Both the position numbers and the translations under genes were made by a program. From NCBI RefSeq assembly GCF_007860185.1, contig NZ_SJPY01000005.1, forward strand, positions 572,056 to 636,055: a DNA stretch of 64,000 nucleotides, written 5' to 3'. Source of the DNA: Novipirellula aureliae (GTDB lineage Bacteria > Planctomycetota > Planctomycetia > Pirellulales > Pirellulaceae). Positions 8,775 to 20,063 of this stretch are shown here, piece by piece (within the stretch, counting starts at the first letter, position 1; each line of letters begins with the position of its first letter). Below the pieces are notes generated by a model. That model saw nothing but the letters and a program-made list of their open reading frames with translations. It ran no database searches and was not told the DNA's origin.

Positions 8775-8966
8775 CTAAAACCGATCCTGTTCCGGTTCTG
8801 CCCAAGTGCGAGCTTCGTCGTCGACCCAATCGACATGGATAACGCTGGGGTTACAGCAAACGGGACAATCTTCTACATATTGTTGATGGCTTCCAGCCGA
8901 TGGATCGAGTGGAATCACAATCTCTTCCCCACAACTGTCACAAACATAGCTCGCTTCGGTGTCCAT
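8775..8966 (-). CDS. CPXCG-type small cysteine-rich protein
   Basis: A 63-residue protein starting at ATG 8964-8966. It has two zinc-ribbon-like knuckles, CDSC (about residues 9-12) and CPVCC (about 38-42). The second is a variant of the CPXCG motif with Cys in place of Gly. The rest is acidic with a DWVDDEARTWAEPEQDRF tail. The family is widespread and of unknown function, probably metal binding. It is the first gene of a two-gene unit with comB. The longer upstream open frame is less likely. Confidence 0.8.
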   Translation of the reverse strand: MDTEASYVCDSCGEEIVIPLDPSAGSHQQYVEDCPVCCNPSVIHVDWVDDEARTWAEPEQDRF

Positions 8967-9061
8967 TGCATTATTTCCTTGAATGTATTTAGCGACTCTA
9001 AGTTCTTTGCATGTTGTTATTTTGGTCGCGATTCGTTCTCGATGCAATCAGACCAATACCC

Positions 9062-9067
9062 TATAAT
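9062..9067 (+). promoter_or_regulatory. Possible -10 element for the first recQ
   Basis: A perfect TATAAT lies 47 bp upstream of the recQ start codon in the 148-bp divergent gap. No good -35 is seen at the usual distance. Confidence 0.4.
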
Positions 9068-9114
9068 CAGCTCAATATTAGCACATCTCGCCAACCTAAA
9101 CGTCTAGAACATCC

Positions 9115-12009
9115 ATGTCCGGAACCGCAAATCCAGGAACGCCACTTGCGCAAAAGGCTGGCGTTTCCAGCACCGTTGATCCGACCATCCTGCTGGCTCG
9201 GTTCGGTTTATCTGAGTTTCGGGCTGGTCAACGCGATGTTGTCGATGCAGTCGATGCGGGGGCCGACGTGATGTGCGTGATGCCCACCGGCGGGGGAAAA
9301 AGCTTGTGCTATCAATTGCCAAGTCTCGGACGGGCTGGAACGACTATCGTCGTATCCCCCCTGATCGCGTTAATGAAAGATCAAGTCGATTCGATGAAGG
9401 CACTCGGCATCAACGCGAAGTTGCTCAATAGTAGTCTGAGTCAAGCCGAGCAAACGAGCGTGATGCAAGAGATGTCGCAGGGGATTTTGGATTTGGTCTA
9501 CGTCGCCCCAGAGCGACTTCGCAATGCTCGGTTTTTAGAGGCGGTTTCCACCGCGAACGTCAGTCTATTGGCGGTCGATGAAGCACACTGTGTGAGTGAA
9601 TGGGGTCACGATTTTCGCCCCGACTATTCCCGTTTGGGACGATTTCGCGACCGCTATTTGAAGAATGTGCAAACCATTGCGTTAACGGCAACCGCCACAC
9701 CGACGGTTCGCCAAGACATTGTGGATTTGTTAAGACTACGAAATCCGCGAACGTTTGTCACCGGATTTACCCGAGAAAACTTGAGGTTTTGTGTTCAGCA
9801 TTCCAAAAGCGAAAAAGAAAAGAACGAGCAGCTGCAAGACTATTTAACAGGTCGCGAAGGAGCGGGAATCATCTATGCGGCGACTCGAAAACGATGCGAA
9901 GAGTTGGCGAGTTGGTTGCCGGAGAAAACCAGACGTCCTATCGGCGTCTATCATGCTGGACTCGAACCGGCACAGCGACGCAAAGTGCAAGACGACTTTA
10001 TGTCTGGGAAATTATCAGCAATCGTCGCCACCAATGCATTTGGAATGGGAATCGATAAGGCCGATATTCGCTTTGTCGTTCACTACAATATGCCTGGTAG
10101 TTTGGAAGCTTACTATCAAGAAGCCGGACGCGCCGGGCGAGACGGAAAAGACAGTGAGTGCTTGCTGCTGTTCTCCTACAGCGATCGTTACATTCAAGAG
10201 TTCTTTATCGAAAACCGCTACCCGTCACGCGAAACCGTTCAAAAGGTTTACGAGTTTCTGTTGCGGCGTGAAGAAGACCCAATTGAACTTACACTCGAAC
10301 AAGTGCGACAAGCGATTAATGTGAAGGAGGGTGCCGAATCGATTGGAACGTCCGAAACTTTGCTGGCCAAAGCAGGCGTCCTAAAACGACTGGATAATTC
10401 GATGAACAGCGCCATCGTTCGTATCGATAGCGATGCGCCAACCTTGCTCGATTTCTTGCCCAAAGAAGCAAAGGTGCGGCGGCGAGTGATGATGGCTGTG
10501 GAAAAAATCGTTGGCCGCCAAAGGGGTGAAGATGTGTATGTGACCCCGCGTCGATTGTGCGAACTCGCAAAGGTCGATCGCGAACAATTATCACGCACCC
10601 TTCGAGAATTGAGACGGCTAAAGACGTTCGATTACATACCGCCATTTCGTGGCCGCGCGGTCCATTTGGTGGAGCATGACATCCCCTTCGACAGTTTGAA
10701 TATCGATTTCGACGAACTTGCTCGGCGGCGTGATGCCGAATTCCTCAAGCTAGATGCTGTGATCAATTTTGCTCGCGCAAATGGTTGTCGGCAACGAGTC
10801 ATCCTGGATTACTTTGGCGACCCGCAAAGTAAGAACTGTGATCGATGTGACCGCTGTGATCCGACCGGCGCCCGATCGACGACCGTCGTCAAACCAAAGC
10901 GGATCGGTGATCCATTTAAAGGCGTGGACAGAGATAGCTTCATTCGCGGCGTTCGGGTTGTTCTCAGTGGTGTCACGCGTATGCATGGTCGATTTGGCAA
11001 GATTTTGGTAGCCCAGATGCTGTGTGGATCCAAAAGCAAAAAACTATCGCAGTGGAAACTGAACCGGTTGAGCACCTACGGCATGTTGTCGCTATTGAAG
11101 CAAAGTGAAGTCGTTGCCGTGATGGATGCATTAATCGAGCGTGGGTTGTTGGTGCAAAAGGAGGTCGAAGAACGAAGGCCAACCATTCATCTGAGTGATC
11201 CGGGCAGCCGCGTGATGCACGCAATCGATCCGCTCGAAGATGCACTTGGCTTGAAATTTCCACTCATCAAACGGCTCGCTGCGGCTGCGAAAAATATTGA
11301 ATCGGGCGACGTGAATGATGAAGCAAAGTCAAACCCCAATGCACCGGATCCAGTGTCAGCAAGCGAATCAACCGATAGAAATGCCGCCAATGATGCCAAG
11401 CCTGCGACTCAGGACGTCGAATTACCGGCTTCGACGACCGAACATAATCAGGAAGAATTGACATCGGTACTGAAACGTTGGCGTCAAAAGTACTCCGCAG
11501 CACTCGGCATCCCTGCCTATCGTGTGTTAACCAACGCAACATTGATTCGAATTGCCGAAGCAGCTCCGCAAACGACAACCGAACTCGAAGCGATCCCTGG
11601 TGTCGGTACGGCGACGATCGAACAGTTTGGCTACGACTTAACCGAGCTCGTCAAATCGTTCTTGCGTGAGTCGGGAGAGGAGACGCCCATCGAACTCGAA
11701 CCCGTTCTGACGCCAACGCCAACTCTGGAACCGGATCCGGATCCGGAACCAACGAAGGCGGCGAGGGCGCCCGAGCCTACGTTGCCAGTCGAGAAAACGG
11801 TTGCCGAGATTCCGGCAATCGACACACCAACGAGCGAAGCAGAACCGAACCAAGCGGAGTCCGCTTATTGGACGTGGCGACTCTTTCGCGATGGCTACAC
11901 GATGAGCCAGATTGCCCTTATTCGTCGATGTCATCCAAAGCGGTTGAAGGAAGAGCTGAAAGTAGCGGCCGAAGCGGGGCATCCAATCGATGCGAAGTGG
12001 ACGACGTAA
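9115..12009 (+). CDS. recQ: RecQ-type ATP-dependent DNA helicase (long form)
   Basis: An SF2 3'-5' DNA helicase of the RecQ family. Walker A TGGGKS at 58-63, DEAH at 155-158, motif VI in [12 protein letters not shown], then the RecQ zinc-binding segment ([20 protein letters not shown]), an RQC winged-helix part, and an HRDC-like helical domain near 785-845. An acidic Pro/Glu linker leads to a C-terminal helix-turn-helix block (about 915-964, [16 protein letters not shown]) like the extra domain of some bacterial RecQ proteins. At 964 residues it is much longer than E. coli RecQ (about 610). It ends 20 bp from a second recQ in convergent orientation. Confidence 0.93.
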   Translation: MSGTANPGTPLAQKAGVSSTVDPTILLARFGLSEFRAGQRDVVDAVDAGADVMCVMPTGGGKSLCYQLPSLGRAGTTIVVSPLIALMKDQVDSMKALGINAKLLNSSLSQAEQTSVMQEMSQGILDLVYVAPERLRNARFLEAVSTANVSLLAVDEAHCVSEWGHDFRPDYSRLGRFRDRYLKNVQTIALTATATPTVRQDIVDLLRLRNPRTFVTGFTRENLRFCVQHSKSEKEKNEQLQDYLTGREGAGIIYAATRKRCEELASWLPEKTRRPIGVYHAGLEPAQRRKVQDDFMSGKLSAIVATNAFGMGIDKADIRFVVHYNMPGSLEAYYQEAGRAGRDGKDSECLLLFSYSDRYIQEFFIENRYPSRETVQKVYEFLLRREEDPIELTLEQVRQAINVKEGAESIGTSETLLAKAGVLKRLDNSMNSAIVRIDSDAPTLLDFLPKEAKVRRRVMMAVEKIVGRQRGEDVYVTPRRLCELAKVDREQLSRTLRELRRLKTFDYIPPFRGRAVHLVEHDIPFDSLNIDFDELARRRDAEFLKLDAVINFARANGCRQRVILDYFGDPQSKNCDRCDRCDPTGARSTTVVKPKRIGDPFKGVDRDSFIRGVRVVLSGVTRMHGRFGKILVAQMLCGSKSKKLSQWKLNRLSTYGMLSLLKQSEVVAVMDALIERGLLVQKEVEERRPTIHLSDPGSRVMHAIDPLEDALGLKFPLIKRLAAAAKNIESGDVNDEAKSNPNAPDPVSASESTDRNAANDAKPATQDVELPASTTEHNQEELTSVLKRWRQKYSAALGIPAYRVLTNATLIRIAEAAPQTTTELEAIPGVGTATIEQFGYDLTELVKSFLRESGEETPIELEPVLTPTPTLEPDPDPEPTKAARAPEPTLPVEKTVAEIPAIDTPTSEAEPNQAESAYWTWRLFRDGYTMSQIALIRRCHPKRLKEELKVAAEAGHPIDAKWTT

Positions 12010-12029
12010 GATTGACGTAAGATTGTCGC

Positions 12030-14225
12030 TCAGCTCTCCGCGTTTCGCTTGCATGTCAAGACAATCCGTATCGATTCGTAAGAAATCTCTCCGTTGAAAA
12101 ACTCGTACATCGGCTTCATTTTGCCTTCCTCAAGCAGATGCAAATGGGAGAGGATTTTCGTTTTTGTCTGCTCATCGACCCAAGCGGACGAATCGGTGAT
12201 TTTTTCGTTTTGTAGGAACGATTGTAGGTAGCCTGTGACCGTTGATTTGGCACGCCCCATCTTCTCGGCCACCTCTTCAATCGATGCCCCGGCGCGGAAG
12301 TGTTCGAACGATGCAAATGCATTCGGCCGGATGACTTCGCGTTTTTGTACGGGCTCTACTTTGACGACGGTCGACACATTTCGCTGCAGATTTGCGGTCG
12401 TACAATAGTCGTTGATTGCCTCTAAGAACGCGAGTCCGAAGTCTTCGAGTTTCTTTTCCCCGACGCCCTTGATCAATGCGACACGTTCGATTGAATCCGG
12501 TCGACAGCGGGCGAATTCTCGAAGCGTCGCATCGCCAAAGATGATATAGGCTGGCACATTTCGCTCGCTCGCCAAACGACTTCGTAGTTCTCTTAGTGCA
12601 GCAAACAATCCGCGATCAACGCCATCCCAAGAATCGACCGAAACCGAGCGACGTGGCGACGATTTCGATACTCCTGGAACGGTTAGTTTGGGATTTCCGT
12701 CGCGACGAATCAAACGCCGGCCTGATTCGGACAGGGATATCGTTTGGTATTCGCCCGTCTGCAACAGATAACCTTGCTGGATCAGTTGATCGATCCATAG
12801 ACGTGCGGCAGCGACTCCTTCATCGGCCAACAAGCCAAACGTGCTGAGTTGGTCATGCCCAAGATCACGGATTCGCTTTTCATTCGATCCCGCCAACACT
12901 TTTGCGTTGTGTGCGATACCAAAACGCTCTTGTGTGCGGATCACGCCGGAAAGAATCTTTTGGCTCAATGTAATCGGGTCTTCGACCAATTCGACCTCTT
13001 CCAGACACACGTCGCATGCACCACAGTTGTCCGACGTGTAGGTTTGCCCGAAGTATTCGACGATCGCCTTGTGCCGACATACCGGGCTAGTGCACAGCGC
13101 ATTCATTGCTTCAAGAGAACGAAGAGCGCCTGAGTTATCGTGTGCATTATCGCCTCCTTCCATGATCCTCTTCCAAGTGACCACATCGCCGCCCGAATAG
13201 ATTAGCACGCATTCGGATTCGAGCGAATCACGCCCCGCACGCCCACTTTCTTGTTGATAGTGTTCAATCGACTTCGGCATCCCGCTGTGGATGACATACC
13301 GCACGTTCGACTTATCGATCCCCATGCCGAATGCGACGGTTGCGACAATCACGTCACATTTCTCTTTGATGAAAGCATCTTGGTTCGCTTTGCGGTCGCG
13401 GTCACTCATCCCCGCATGATAGGCCAGCGCGGTACAGTTCATCTGTTCGAGAGCCAACGCGGTTCGTTCTACCTCTTTGCGACTAATGCAATAAACGATC
13501 CCGGATTCGCCGCGATGTTTTTCGACAATATCCGCGACTTGTTGCAAACGCTTGTTTGCTCGGATCATCCGATAAGTCAAATTCGGTCGATCGAAGTCGC
13601 CAACCATCACTTTAGCGTCGGCAAGACCAAGTTGAGAAACAATGTCGTCGCGAACCGGGCCCGAGGCGGTTGCGGTAAAGGCGTGAACGGACGCGTGAGG
13701 GAACTCGTGTTTCAGTATTCGCAGCCCGCGATATTCGGGCCGGAAATCATGCCCCCAAGCACTGATGCAGTGCGCCTCATCGATGGCAAAGAACGATACG
13801 TTAGACTTTTTTAGGTAGTCGAGCATGCGGTCACTCAACAGTCCCTCTGGGGCAACGTAAAGCAACTTGATTTCACCGCGATCGATTTGCTCGGCGATGT
13901 CTCGTTTCTCGCTCAACGACAACGTACTGTTAATAAACGCAGACGAAACACCGTTGGACACAAGTGCGTCGACTTGATCTTTCATCAACGAGATCAGCGG
14001 CGACACAACGACTGCCATGCCATCGACACACAATGCGGGTGCTTGGAAACAGATCGATTTGCCACCACCGGTGGGAAGGACGGTTAAAGAATCTTTCTGC
14101 TGAAGAACCGATTCGATCGAGTCCGCTTGAAGCGGACGAAACGCGTCGTACCCCCAAACTTCTCGGAGAACCGCTTGTGCGTTTTCGAGCGTAGGGACTG
14201 AAGAACTTGATGGTCTCATCTTCAT
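12030..14225 (-). CDS. recQ: RecQ-type ATP-dependent DNA helicase (second copy)
   Basis: A second RecQ helicase, convergent with the first. Walker A TGGGKS at 52-57, DEAH at 149-152, HYQQESGRAGRDS motif VI, zinc-binding cysteines in CRHKAIVEYFG and CGACDVC, RQC region, HRDC domain (about 540-615; AYIIFGDATLREFAR), and a C-terminal HTH_40-like domain (about 640-731; ASIEEVAEKMGRAKSTVTGYL). Sequence details differ from the first copy throughout, so this is not a recent duplication. ATG at 14225 is used; a second in-frame ATG is two codons inside. Confidence 0.93.
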   Translation of the reverse strand: MKMRPSSSSVPTLENAQAVLREVWGYDAFRPLQADSIESVLQQKDSLTVLPTGGGKSICFQAPALCVDGMAVVVSPLISLMKDQVDALVSNGVSSAFINSTLSLSEKRDIAEQIDRGEIKLLYVAPEGLLSDRMLDYLKKSNVSFFAIDEAHCISAWGHDFRPEYRGLRILKHEFPHASVHAFTATASGPVRDDIVSQLGLADAKVMVGDFDRPNLTYRMIRANKRLQQVADIVEKHRGESGIVYCISRKEVERTALALEQMNCTALAYHAGMSDRDRKANQDAFIKEKCDVIVATVAFGMGIDKSNVRYVIHSGMPKSIEHYQQESGRAGRDSLESECVLIYSGGDVVTWKRIMEGGDNAHDNSGALRSLEAMNALCTSPVCRHKAIVEYFGQTYTSDNCGACDVCLEEVELVEDPITLSQKILSGVIRTQERFGIAHNAKVLAGSNEKRIRDLGHDQLSTFGLLADEGVAAARLWIDQLIQQGYLLQTGEYQTISLSESGRRLIRRDGNPKLTVPGVSKSSPRRSVSVDSWDGVDRGLFAALRELRSRLASERNVPAYIIFGDATLREFARCRPDSIERVALIKGVGEKKLEDFGLAFLEAINDYCTTANLQRNVSTVVKVEPVQKREVIRPNAFASFEHFRAGASIEEVAEKMGRAKSTVTGYLQSFLQNEKITDSSAWVDEQTKTKILSHLHLLEEGKMKPMYEFFNGEISYESIRIVLTCKRNAES

Positions 14226-14293
14226 ACTCGGCTCAGCGTACTTGGCTCAGCGTGCTTGGCTAAGGGGGGGGCAGGATGAATATCGATCAGGAA

Positions 14294-14803
14294 TTACATG
14301 TCTCCAATCGGCTCGTCACTCAGGTCGCTTTCGGTGATCATGTGAAACCCTTTCTCCCGCAACGTCTTCATCGCAAAATCAATATTTTCAACCATAATCG
14401 CCACAGCGGGTTTACCATGCGGGCGCACAAACAATGGGTAAGCTTGAACGATATTGAGTTCAGCCTGAAGCAATGCGGTACAAACTCGCAGCAGCGGTTG
14501 AGGGCCCTCAGGCAATTCGATACCGATCAAGTCCGTTTCAATAATCGCTAAACCGCTACGTTCGAGGATTTCGCGACCACGATCGGCATCGCTCACGAGA
14601 AAACGAACGAAGGCACATTCTGCGGCGTCGTTAATTGATAACGCACAAATGCGGATGCCGGTTCCCTCGAAGCGTTTGACGACTTCTAGCAACTGCCCGA
14701 CACGATTTTCCAAAAAGACCGTAAATTGGCGGAGTGCCGGATAACTCTTACCGCGGGCGGTTTCAAAAGCGGTTCCGGTTCCCGATCCTTCATTGTTTTC
14801 CAT
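14294..14803 (-). CDS. Tandem ACT-domain protein
   Basis: A 169-residue protein built of two ACT-like repeats: ALRQFTVFLENRVGQLLEVVKRFEGTGIRI (first, about 21-90) and about 95-165 (second, with LLQAELNIVQAYPL). ACT domains bind amino acids or other small effectors and regulate enzymes. There is no catalytic domain, so it is probably a free-standing sensor, similar to acetolactate-synthase small-subunit-like ACT proteins. It lies 68 bp downstream of the second recQ on the same strand. The substrate is unknown. Confidence 0.78.
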   Translation of the reverse strand: MENNEGSGTGTAFETARGKSYPALRQFTVFLENRVGQLLEVVKRFEGTGIRICALSINDAAECAFVRFLVSDADRGREILERSGLAIIETDLIGIELPEGPQPLLRVCTALLQAELNIVQAYPLFVRPHGKPAVAIMVENIDFAMKTLREKGFHMITESDLSDEPIGDM

Positions 14804-14935
14804 GCTAGGCTCGTCTGAGTTGGTAAATACTGTTAAAAAGTTTGGCTTTAGTGTAGGCTTCGGCCACGTTGTTGGTCAATCTTCGGCAATCCTTTTGCCC
14901 CTTTTTCCTCCGAAACAACTTGGACTCAGGCAACC

Positions 14936-15334
14936 GTGCAAAACCCGCTTTTCCAAATCGGCGCAACGCATCAAATCGATTTCCGCGTCGAATATCACGA
15001 AACCGATGGCCAAGGCCACGTTCACCATTCCAATTACGCCAGCTATTTCGAACGCGGCAGGGTGGAGATGCTGCGGGCCGCTGGAATGAGCTACAAACGA
15101 CTCGAAGAAGCGGGATTTATGCTGGTTGTGACCGAAATCAACGTAAAATACTACGCTCCTGCGAATTTTGATGATCGGTTGACCCAAACGACCGAGTTGA
15201 CAGGATTCCGCAAAGTACGGCTCTACCATCATTACAAAATCGTTCGAGAAGGCAAATTGCTAGCCGAAGGATCGACCACCATCGCCTGTGTCGACCGCGA
15301 AGGCCAACCGAAGCGAATGCCGGTGAATTGGTAG
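14936..15334 (+). CDS. YbgC/FadM-type acyl-CoA thioesterase (hotdog fold)
   Basis: A 132-residue hotdog-fold thioesterase of the 4-hydroxybenzoyl-CoA thioesterase family. The signature YHETDGQGHVHHSNYASYFE includes the catalytic Asp24 and the ExxxxxE-like helix that follows. It hydrolyses acyl-CoA esters; the acyl chain cannot be told from sequence. The GTG at 14936 gives the standard length. Divergent from the ACT gene with 132 bp between. Confidence 0.87.
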   Translation: MQNPLFQIGATHQIDFRVEYHETDGQGHVHHSNYASYFERGRVEMLRAAGMSYKRLEEAGFMLVVTEINVKYYAPANFDDRLTQTTELTGFRKVRLYHHYKIVREGKLLAEGSTTIACVDREGQPKRMPVNW

Positions 15335-15431
15335 GTCGAGCTGGGTAGAAATTGTCGATCCGATGGGATGGATTTAGGCGAAACAGAATGAAATCGTCGC
15401 CCTCCCAGACGACTGATAGGCGGAGCAGCGA

Positions 15432-16403
15432 TTATCGCGTGACGAACCATCCTTCCGGTGGATCGGGTAGGTTAAAGGCCTTGTGGTAATCTCGCTGCCG
15501 TTGTTCGATCCAAACCAACGTCTCTTTATACATCGTTGTTGGATGCTGTCGAATCGCTTGTCGAGCCAACCGTTTGGCTCGTGAAAAGTCTTGAGCTGCC
15601 GCAGCTGCTAGGGCCAAGTTGTGGACTGCTGCTGCTTGCAGCGGGTGTTTTTTGGCGACTTCACTCCAAATCTGCTCCGCTTTTGCCCAATTTCCTTTGC
15701 GAGCTTCGACATTGCCGCGACGAACAGCAGCGCTGCCTAAAAAAACGACAGGAACCGCTAGAATTACCTTTTGGCGATCAATCGACGGAGTGATCAAACG
15801 ATACGTCTCGCGAACGGCTGCCGATACCAAGCGATCGGTTGGATTGGGGACAAATGCCAAATCGGGATAAAGGTCGACGGCGGAGGCTTCGTCGATCACG
15901 ACCGGCCGGCCACTCGATCGGTTCGATTCGTTCATCGACATCAACCGCCATGACATCGTCAGTTGATCGACCTGCTTCGCATCACCTTGATTCAAGTTGG
16001 GCGAAATTCGCCGGTGTTGGCGACCGGCGAGAACCTCGCCGCGAAGAATGTAGTCGTATCCCTGACGACGAGCCGCCGAAGCAAGCGCCACGTCGCTGGT
16101 TTGATCATCGATCGCCGAAACGAGTTGGATCGTCGAGTGGGCTTGCAATTTTTCGTAATCGACGAGCTCCAGACTCCTGCCTGGATCACGGGGCGAATTG
16201 GCCAAAAGCTGAGTGTGAATCTTATCGGCAATTGCTTCCGGCCCGGATACCTTGGAAACAGCCACCCGTTTTCCAACGGCCGATTGAATTTCGGGGGGGC
16301 TCCAAAAATGGATCGGTGCGCGCGTACTGCACCCGTTCGCCGCAGCGATCCAGACCGCTGCGGTGACACAAATCGCGATTCGAGAGAGACAGGTCGAGTG
16401 CAT
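15432..16403 (-). CDS. Putative TPR-containing lipoprotein
   Basis: The start chosen at ATG 16401-16403 gives a clean lipoprotein signal: hydrophobic core ICVTAAVWIAAANGC with the lipobox Cys at about residue 22. The open frame continues upstream into the leuS start and is rejected for that reason. The middle has alternating strands and helices resembling periplasmic outer-membrane-assembly proteins (VAVSKVSGPEAIADKI, YDYILRGEVLAGRQ). The C-terminus (about 235-305) has TPR-like helices. The function is unknown. Confidence 0.65.
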   Translation of the reverse strand: MHSTCLSRIAICVTAAVWIAAANGCSTRAPIHFWSPPEIQSAVGKRVAVSKVSGPEAIADKIHTQLLANSPRDPGRSLELVDYEKLQAHSTIQLVSAIDDQTSDVALASAARRQGYDYILRGEVLAGRQHRRISPNLNQGDAKQVDQLTMSWRLMSMNESNRSSGRPVVIDEASAVDLYPDLAFVPNPTDRLVSAAVRETYRLITPSIDRQKVILAVPVVFLGSAAVRRGNVEARKGNWAKAEQIWSEVAKKHPLQAAAVHNLALAAAAAQDFSRAKRLARQAIRQHPTTMYKETLVWIEQRQRDYHKAFNLPDPPEGWFVTR

Positions 16404-16551
16404 AACAGACGATTCGTAGTGTTTTTTCGTCCACAATGTCAACGGAACTTTTTGGCTCTCCTTCCCTACAGCCGTTGATTTCTTAGAATCTGTCTCTTTC
16501 CAACTACAAACCAATAACACTTTCAAACTCATTCGCCGAATCGGGCCACAC

Positions 16552-19386
16552 ATGCCACGCTACAATCCCGCTGAAATCGAGCCTCGCTGGCAAGCCTTTT
16601 GGGAACAGAATCGAACCTTTACTACCCCTGAATTGCCCAGTGGTCCCAAACGCTATGTTTTGGACATGTTTCCATATCCCAGCGGCGATGGCCTGCATGT
16701 CGGGCACCCGGAGGGCTATACCGCGACCGATATTGTGGCAAGATTTGCACGAATGCGAGGCGAATCGGTGCTGCATCCGATGGGCTTTGACGCCTTTGGT
16801 TTGCCCGCCGAAGAGCATGCGATCAAGACGGGTGAACATCCGCGGATCCAAACCCAACGGAACATTGACAATTTCACTCGCCAATTGAAAATGCTCGGTT
16901 TCAGTTACGATTGGGATCGCGCCATCGCAACGACCGATGAGGCCTATTTTCGCTGGACCCAGTGGATTTTTCTGCAGCTATACGACACTTGGTTCGATAG
17001 CGAGCAGCAACAAGGTCGTCCGATCGACGAATTGCCAATTCCCGCCGAAGTGACTGCCCAGGGCAACGCGGCAATCGAAGCCTACCGTGATGCCAATCGC
17101 TTGGCTTATGAGAGCGATGCACTTGTCAATTGGTGCCCCGCCCTGGGGACGGTATTGGCGAATGAAGAAGTCATTGACGGGAAAAGTGAACGCGGCGATC
17201 ATCCGGTGCAGCGGATTGCTCTACGGCAATGGATGCTGCGGATCACGAAGTACGCCGAACGTTTGCTCGATGGGCTAGACGATCTCGATTGGCCCACCGG
17301 GATCAAGAAGTTGCAGCAGGATTGGATCGGCCGCAGCACGGGGGCAGAGGTCGATTTTTACGTCGGTGACCCGGCAAACTTGGACGCTTGGAAAAGCGAG
17401 AGATCGAAATCTGGCTTTTCCGCCGAGCCCGGTGATGCGGCGCTACGCGTCTACACGACGCGGCCCGACACCCTGTTTGGCGCAACCTACATGGTGGTCG
17501 CTCCCGAGCATCCGATGGTCAAGTCGTTCACGACGAACGAGCAATCCGCGGCCGTCGTAGCGTACTGCGAAAAGGCGTCCTTCAAGAGTGACCGCGAACG
17601 GACCGATGGCGGTGATAAAGTCAAAACCGGTGTCTTTACCGGCAGCCACGCGATCAATCCTGTTAACGGTCAACCGATTCCAATTTGGATTGCCGATTAC
17701 GTGTTGGCAGGATACGGAACCGGTGCGATCATGGCGGTTCCCGCACACGATGATCGCGACTTCGCGTTCGCGAAGCAGTTCGATTTGCCGATCGTCCCCG
17801 TGGTCGACCCGCCGTCGGATCACCCCGAACGTGACGCGATTTTAGCGGGCGATGTCTGCTTCGTTGCCGAGGGACAAGCCATCAATAGCGGTGAGTTTGA
17901 TGGCCAAACCACGGCGGAAGTGAAAGCAGCGGTTACAAACTCGCTGAACCAAAAAGGGCAAGCGACCGAAGCGGTCAACTACAAATTGAGAGATTGGTTG
18001 TTTAGCCGCCAGCGTTTTTGGGGCGAACCATTCCCGATCCTGCATGAACTTGATGCCAATGGAAAACCGACCGGAATCAAACGTGGTGTCGATCCAGCCG
18101 ATTTGCCAGTCCTGCTGCCTGATTTGAAAGACTACAAGCCGCACGGACGGCCCGAACCGATGTTGGCCAAAGCAGACGACGATTGGCTGTACGTCACGAT
18201 CGATGGCAAACGCTATCGCCGCGAAACCAATACGATGCCCCAATGGGCCGGTTCCTGCTGGTACTACCTACGCTATATCGATACGGAAAATAGCGAGCGA
18301 TTGATTGATCCGGCGAAAGAAAAAGCTTGGATGCCCGTCGACTTGTACGTCGGTGGTGCCGAACACGCAGTGTTGCATTTGCTCTATTCGCGATTCTGGC
18401 ACAAAGTCCTTTACGACCGTGGCCACGTCAGCACCCCTGAACCCTTTGGGAAATTGGTCAACCAAGGAATGATCTTGGGCGATGTCGAATACACCGGATT
18501 CGTTGATCCCGATGGCAACCCCGTCTCCACGAGCGACGTTCGCAAAGACGCCGATGGAAATCGAGTCAGCAAAGAGGGGATCCCCGTGCAATCCACGTCG
18601 ATCGACGAAGACGATGTCGAAAAGAAGGGCGAAGGATTCGTACTCAAGAGCCAACCTACGATCAAGGTCGACTCGCGTGCGCACAAAATGTCGAAGGCTC
18701 GCGGTAACGTGGTCAATCCCGATGCGGTGGTTCGTGAATATGGCGCCGACGCTCTACGACTTTACGAGATGTTCATGGGGCCGCTCGAAGCGACCAAACC
18801 ATGGGCGATGACTGGTGTCGGAGGCGTCCGCAATTTTCTCGACCGGGTTTGGCGAATGGTCGTCGATCAGGATGCGGATGACTTGGTGTTGAATGAAGCG
18901 ATTTGCGATGAGGCGTGCGACAAAGACCAACTTCGCGTCCTGCATCAAACGATTCGCAAAGTAACCGAAGACTGCGAAGGCCTGAGCTTCAACACCGCGA
19001 TCGCAAAGATGATGGAATGTACCAACTTCTTCACTCGCTGCGAAAAGCGACCCAAAGAAGCGATGTTAACTTTCTTGAAATTGTTGTCACCCTACGCACC
19101 CCATTTGTGTGAAGAGCTTTGGCACCTGCTCGGCCAAGAAGGGTCGATTTCAAAACAATCTTGGCCAACTTGGGACGAAGCAGCATTGGTCGAAAGCAGT
19201 ATCGAGATACCCGTTCAAATCAATGGTAAGATCAAAGCCAAAATCAACGTCTCGCCGGATGTGACGAAGGATGAATTGGCATCGATTGCCTTAGCGGATG
19301 AAAAAGTGCAATCGTTGGTCGAAGGAAAAACAATCGTCAAACAAATCGTTGTGCCTGGTAGATTGGTAAACTTGGTGATCAAGTAG
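16552..19386 (+). CDS. leuS: Leucyl-tRNA synthetase
   Basis: Class I aminoacyl-tRNA synthetase charging tRNA-Leu. The HIGH motif is HVGH (49-52) after [10 protein letters not shown]. The CP1 editing domain contains [14 protein letters not shown] and [13 protein letters not shown]. The KMSKS motif reads KMSKA, followed by RGNVVNPD (about 712-725). The anticodon-binding helical domain and the C-terminal LeuS domain are complete. At 944 residues it is slightly longer than E. coli LeuS (860), with an insertion before KMSK containing [16 protein letters not shown]. It appears monocistronic. Confidence 0.97.
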   Translation: MPRYNPAEIEPRWQAFWEQNRTFTTPELPSGPKRYVLDMFPYPSGDGLHVGHPEGYTATDIVARFARMRGESVLHPMGFDAFGLPAEEHAIKTGEHPRIQTQRNIDNFTRQLKMLGFSYDWDRAIATTDEAYFRWTQWIFLQLYDTWFDSEQQQGRPIDELPIPAEVTAQGNAAIEAYRDANRLAYESDALVNWCPALGTVLANEEVIDGKSERGDHPVQRIALRQWMLRITKYAERLLDGLDDLDWPTGIKKLQQDWIGRSTGAEVDFYVGDPANLDAWKSERSKSGFSAEPGDAALRVYTTRPDTLFGATYMVVAPEHPMVKSFTTNEQSAAVVAYCEKASFKSDRERTDGGDKVKTGVFTGSHAINPVNGQPIPIWIADYVLAGYGTGAIMAVPAHDDRDFAFAKQFDLPIVPVVDPPSDHPERDAILAGDVCFVAEGQAINSGEFDGQTTAEVKAAVTNSLNQKGQATEAVNYKLRDWLFSRQRFWGEPFPILHELDANGKPTGIKRGVDPADLPVLLPDLKDYKPHGRPEPMLAKADDDWLYVTIDGKRYRRETNTMPQWAGSCWYYLRYIDTENSERLIDPAKEKAWMPVDLYVGGAEHAVLHLLYSRFWHKVLYDRGHVSTPEPFGKLVNQGMILGDVEYTGFVDPDGNPVSTSDVRKDADGNRVSKEGIPVQSTSIDEDDVEKKGEGFVLKSQPTIKVDSRAHKMSKARGNVVNPDAVVREYGADALRLYEMFMGPLEATKPWAMTGVGGVRNFLDRVWRMVVDQDADDLVLNEAICDEACDKDQLRVLHQTIRKVTEDCEGLSFNTAIAKMMECTNFFTRCEKRPKEAMLTFLKLLSPYAPHLCEELWHLLGQEGSISKQSWPTWDEAALVESSIEIPVQINGKIKAKINVSPDVTKDELASIALADEKVQSLVEGKTIVKQIVVPGRLVNLVIK

Positions 19387-19860
19387 GCTGGCTGGACCAA
19401 CGGGAACCCTGGCATCCACACGCCACCGGTTTCTTGTCGCGGCGGCATCGTAAAGGCTCCTTGACGATCGCCCACAAAAAATAGGTTTTTCCGAAGAATT
19501 TGTGGGTAAAAAGGAAGTTGCGGAAGTTTTTTTGGGGGCATGGCAGTCGCGATACCCATTGCCACTCTTGCTCGACTCCCTCGATGCCTCGGAGCAAGAA
19601 ACGCCGCCGATCGAACATCACCTTGATGACCGCGAACGGTGTTTCGCCGAAACGACGGCGGCGACGGTATGCGATCTTGGACTCTTCTTCCGGCCTCTTT
19701 GCTCGGTGCCGACGACGGGCCGATTCGTGAACATCATCGATCACTTCTCGACCGACGTTCGGTTGCCATCCATCCCGGTGGCTCACGCCCAATGGCAAGG
19801 ATGTTTCGGCCTCCGGCCTAGCTCTGCTGAGGAGCATCTTCCTTAGGGACAACGGGGTCA
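19387..19860 (-). pseudogene. Decayed transposase fragment (IS1182-like C-terminus)
   Basis: On the minus strand the peptide RFGETPFAVIKVMFDRRRFL, followed by LRGIEGVEQEWQW, matches the C-terminal part of DDE transposases of the IS1182 type, which read roughly HPFGTIK..RHFLMRGL.KV..E. After WQW the expected Thr-Ala-x-Asn-Leu-Lys-Lys-Leu continues only in another frame (TAMPPKKLPQL near 19520-19535), so there is a frameshift. No N-terminal catalytic part and no clear terminal inverted repeats are seen. It fills most of the 677-bp gap after leuS; 19861-20063 shows no feature. Confidence 0.6.
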
Positions 19861-20063
19861 GGGCGGGAAGAATGTCTCGCTTGGTCGTGATAAAACGGCT
19901 TGTTTTGCCGAGGTTTCTTTTTGAACGTCCGATTGCCGATGCACCGGGAACATTCTTTTGGCCCTGCGATGCCTGAAAAAACTACCCTTCGGTACGTGGG
20001 ATTGATGAATCAACCCACGGATTCTCTCGATGGAGCCAACAAAATGTCGGCATTGGGATTGCC

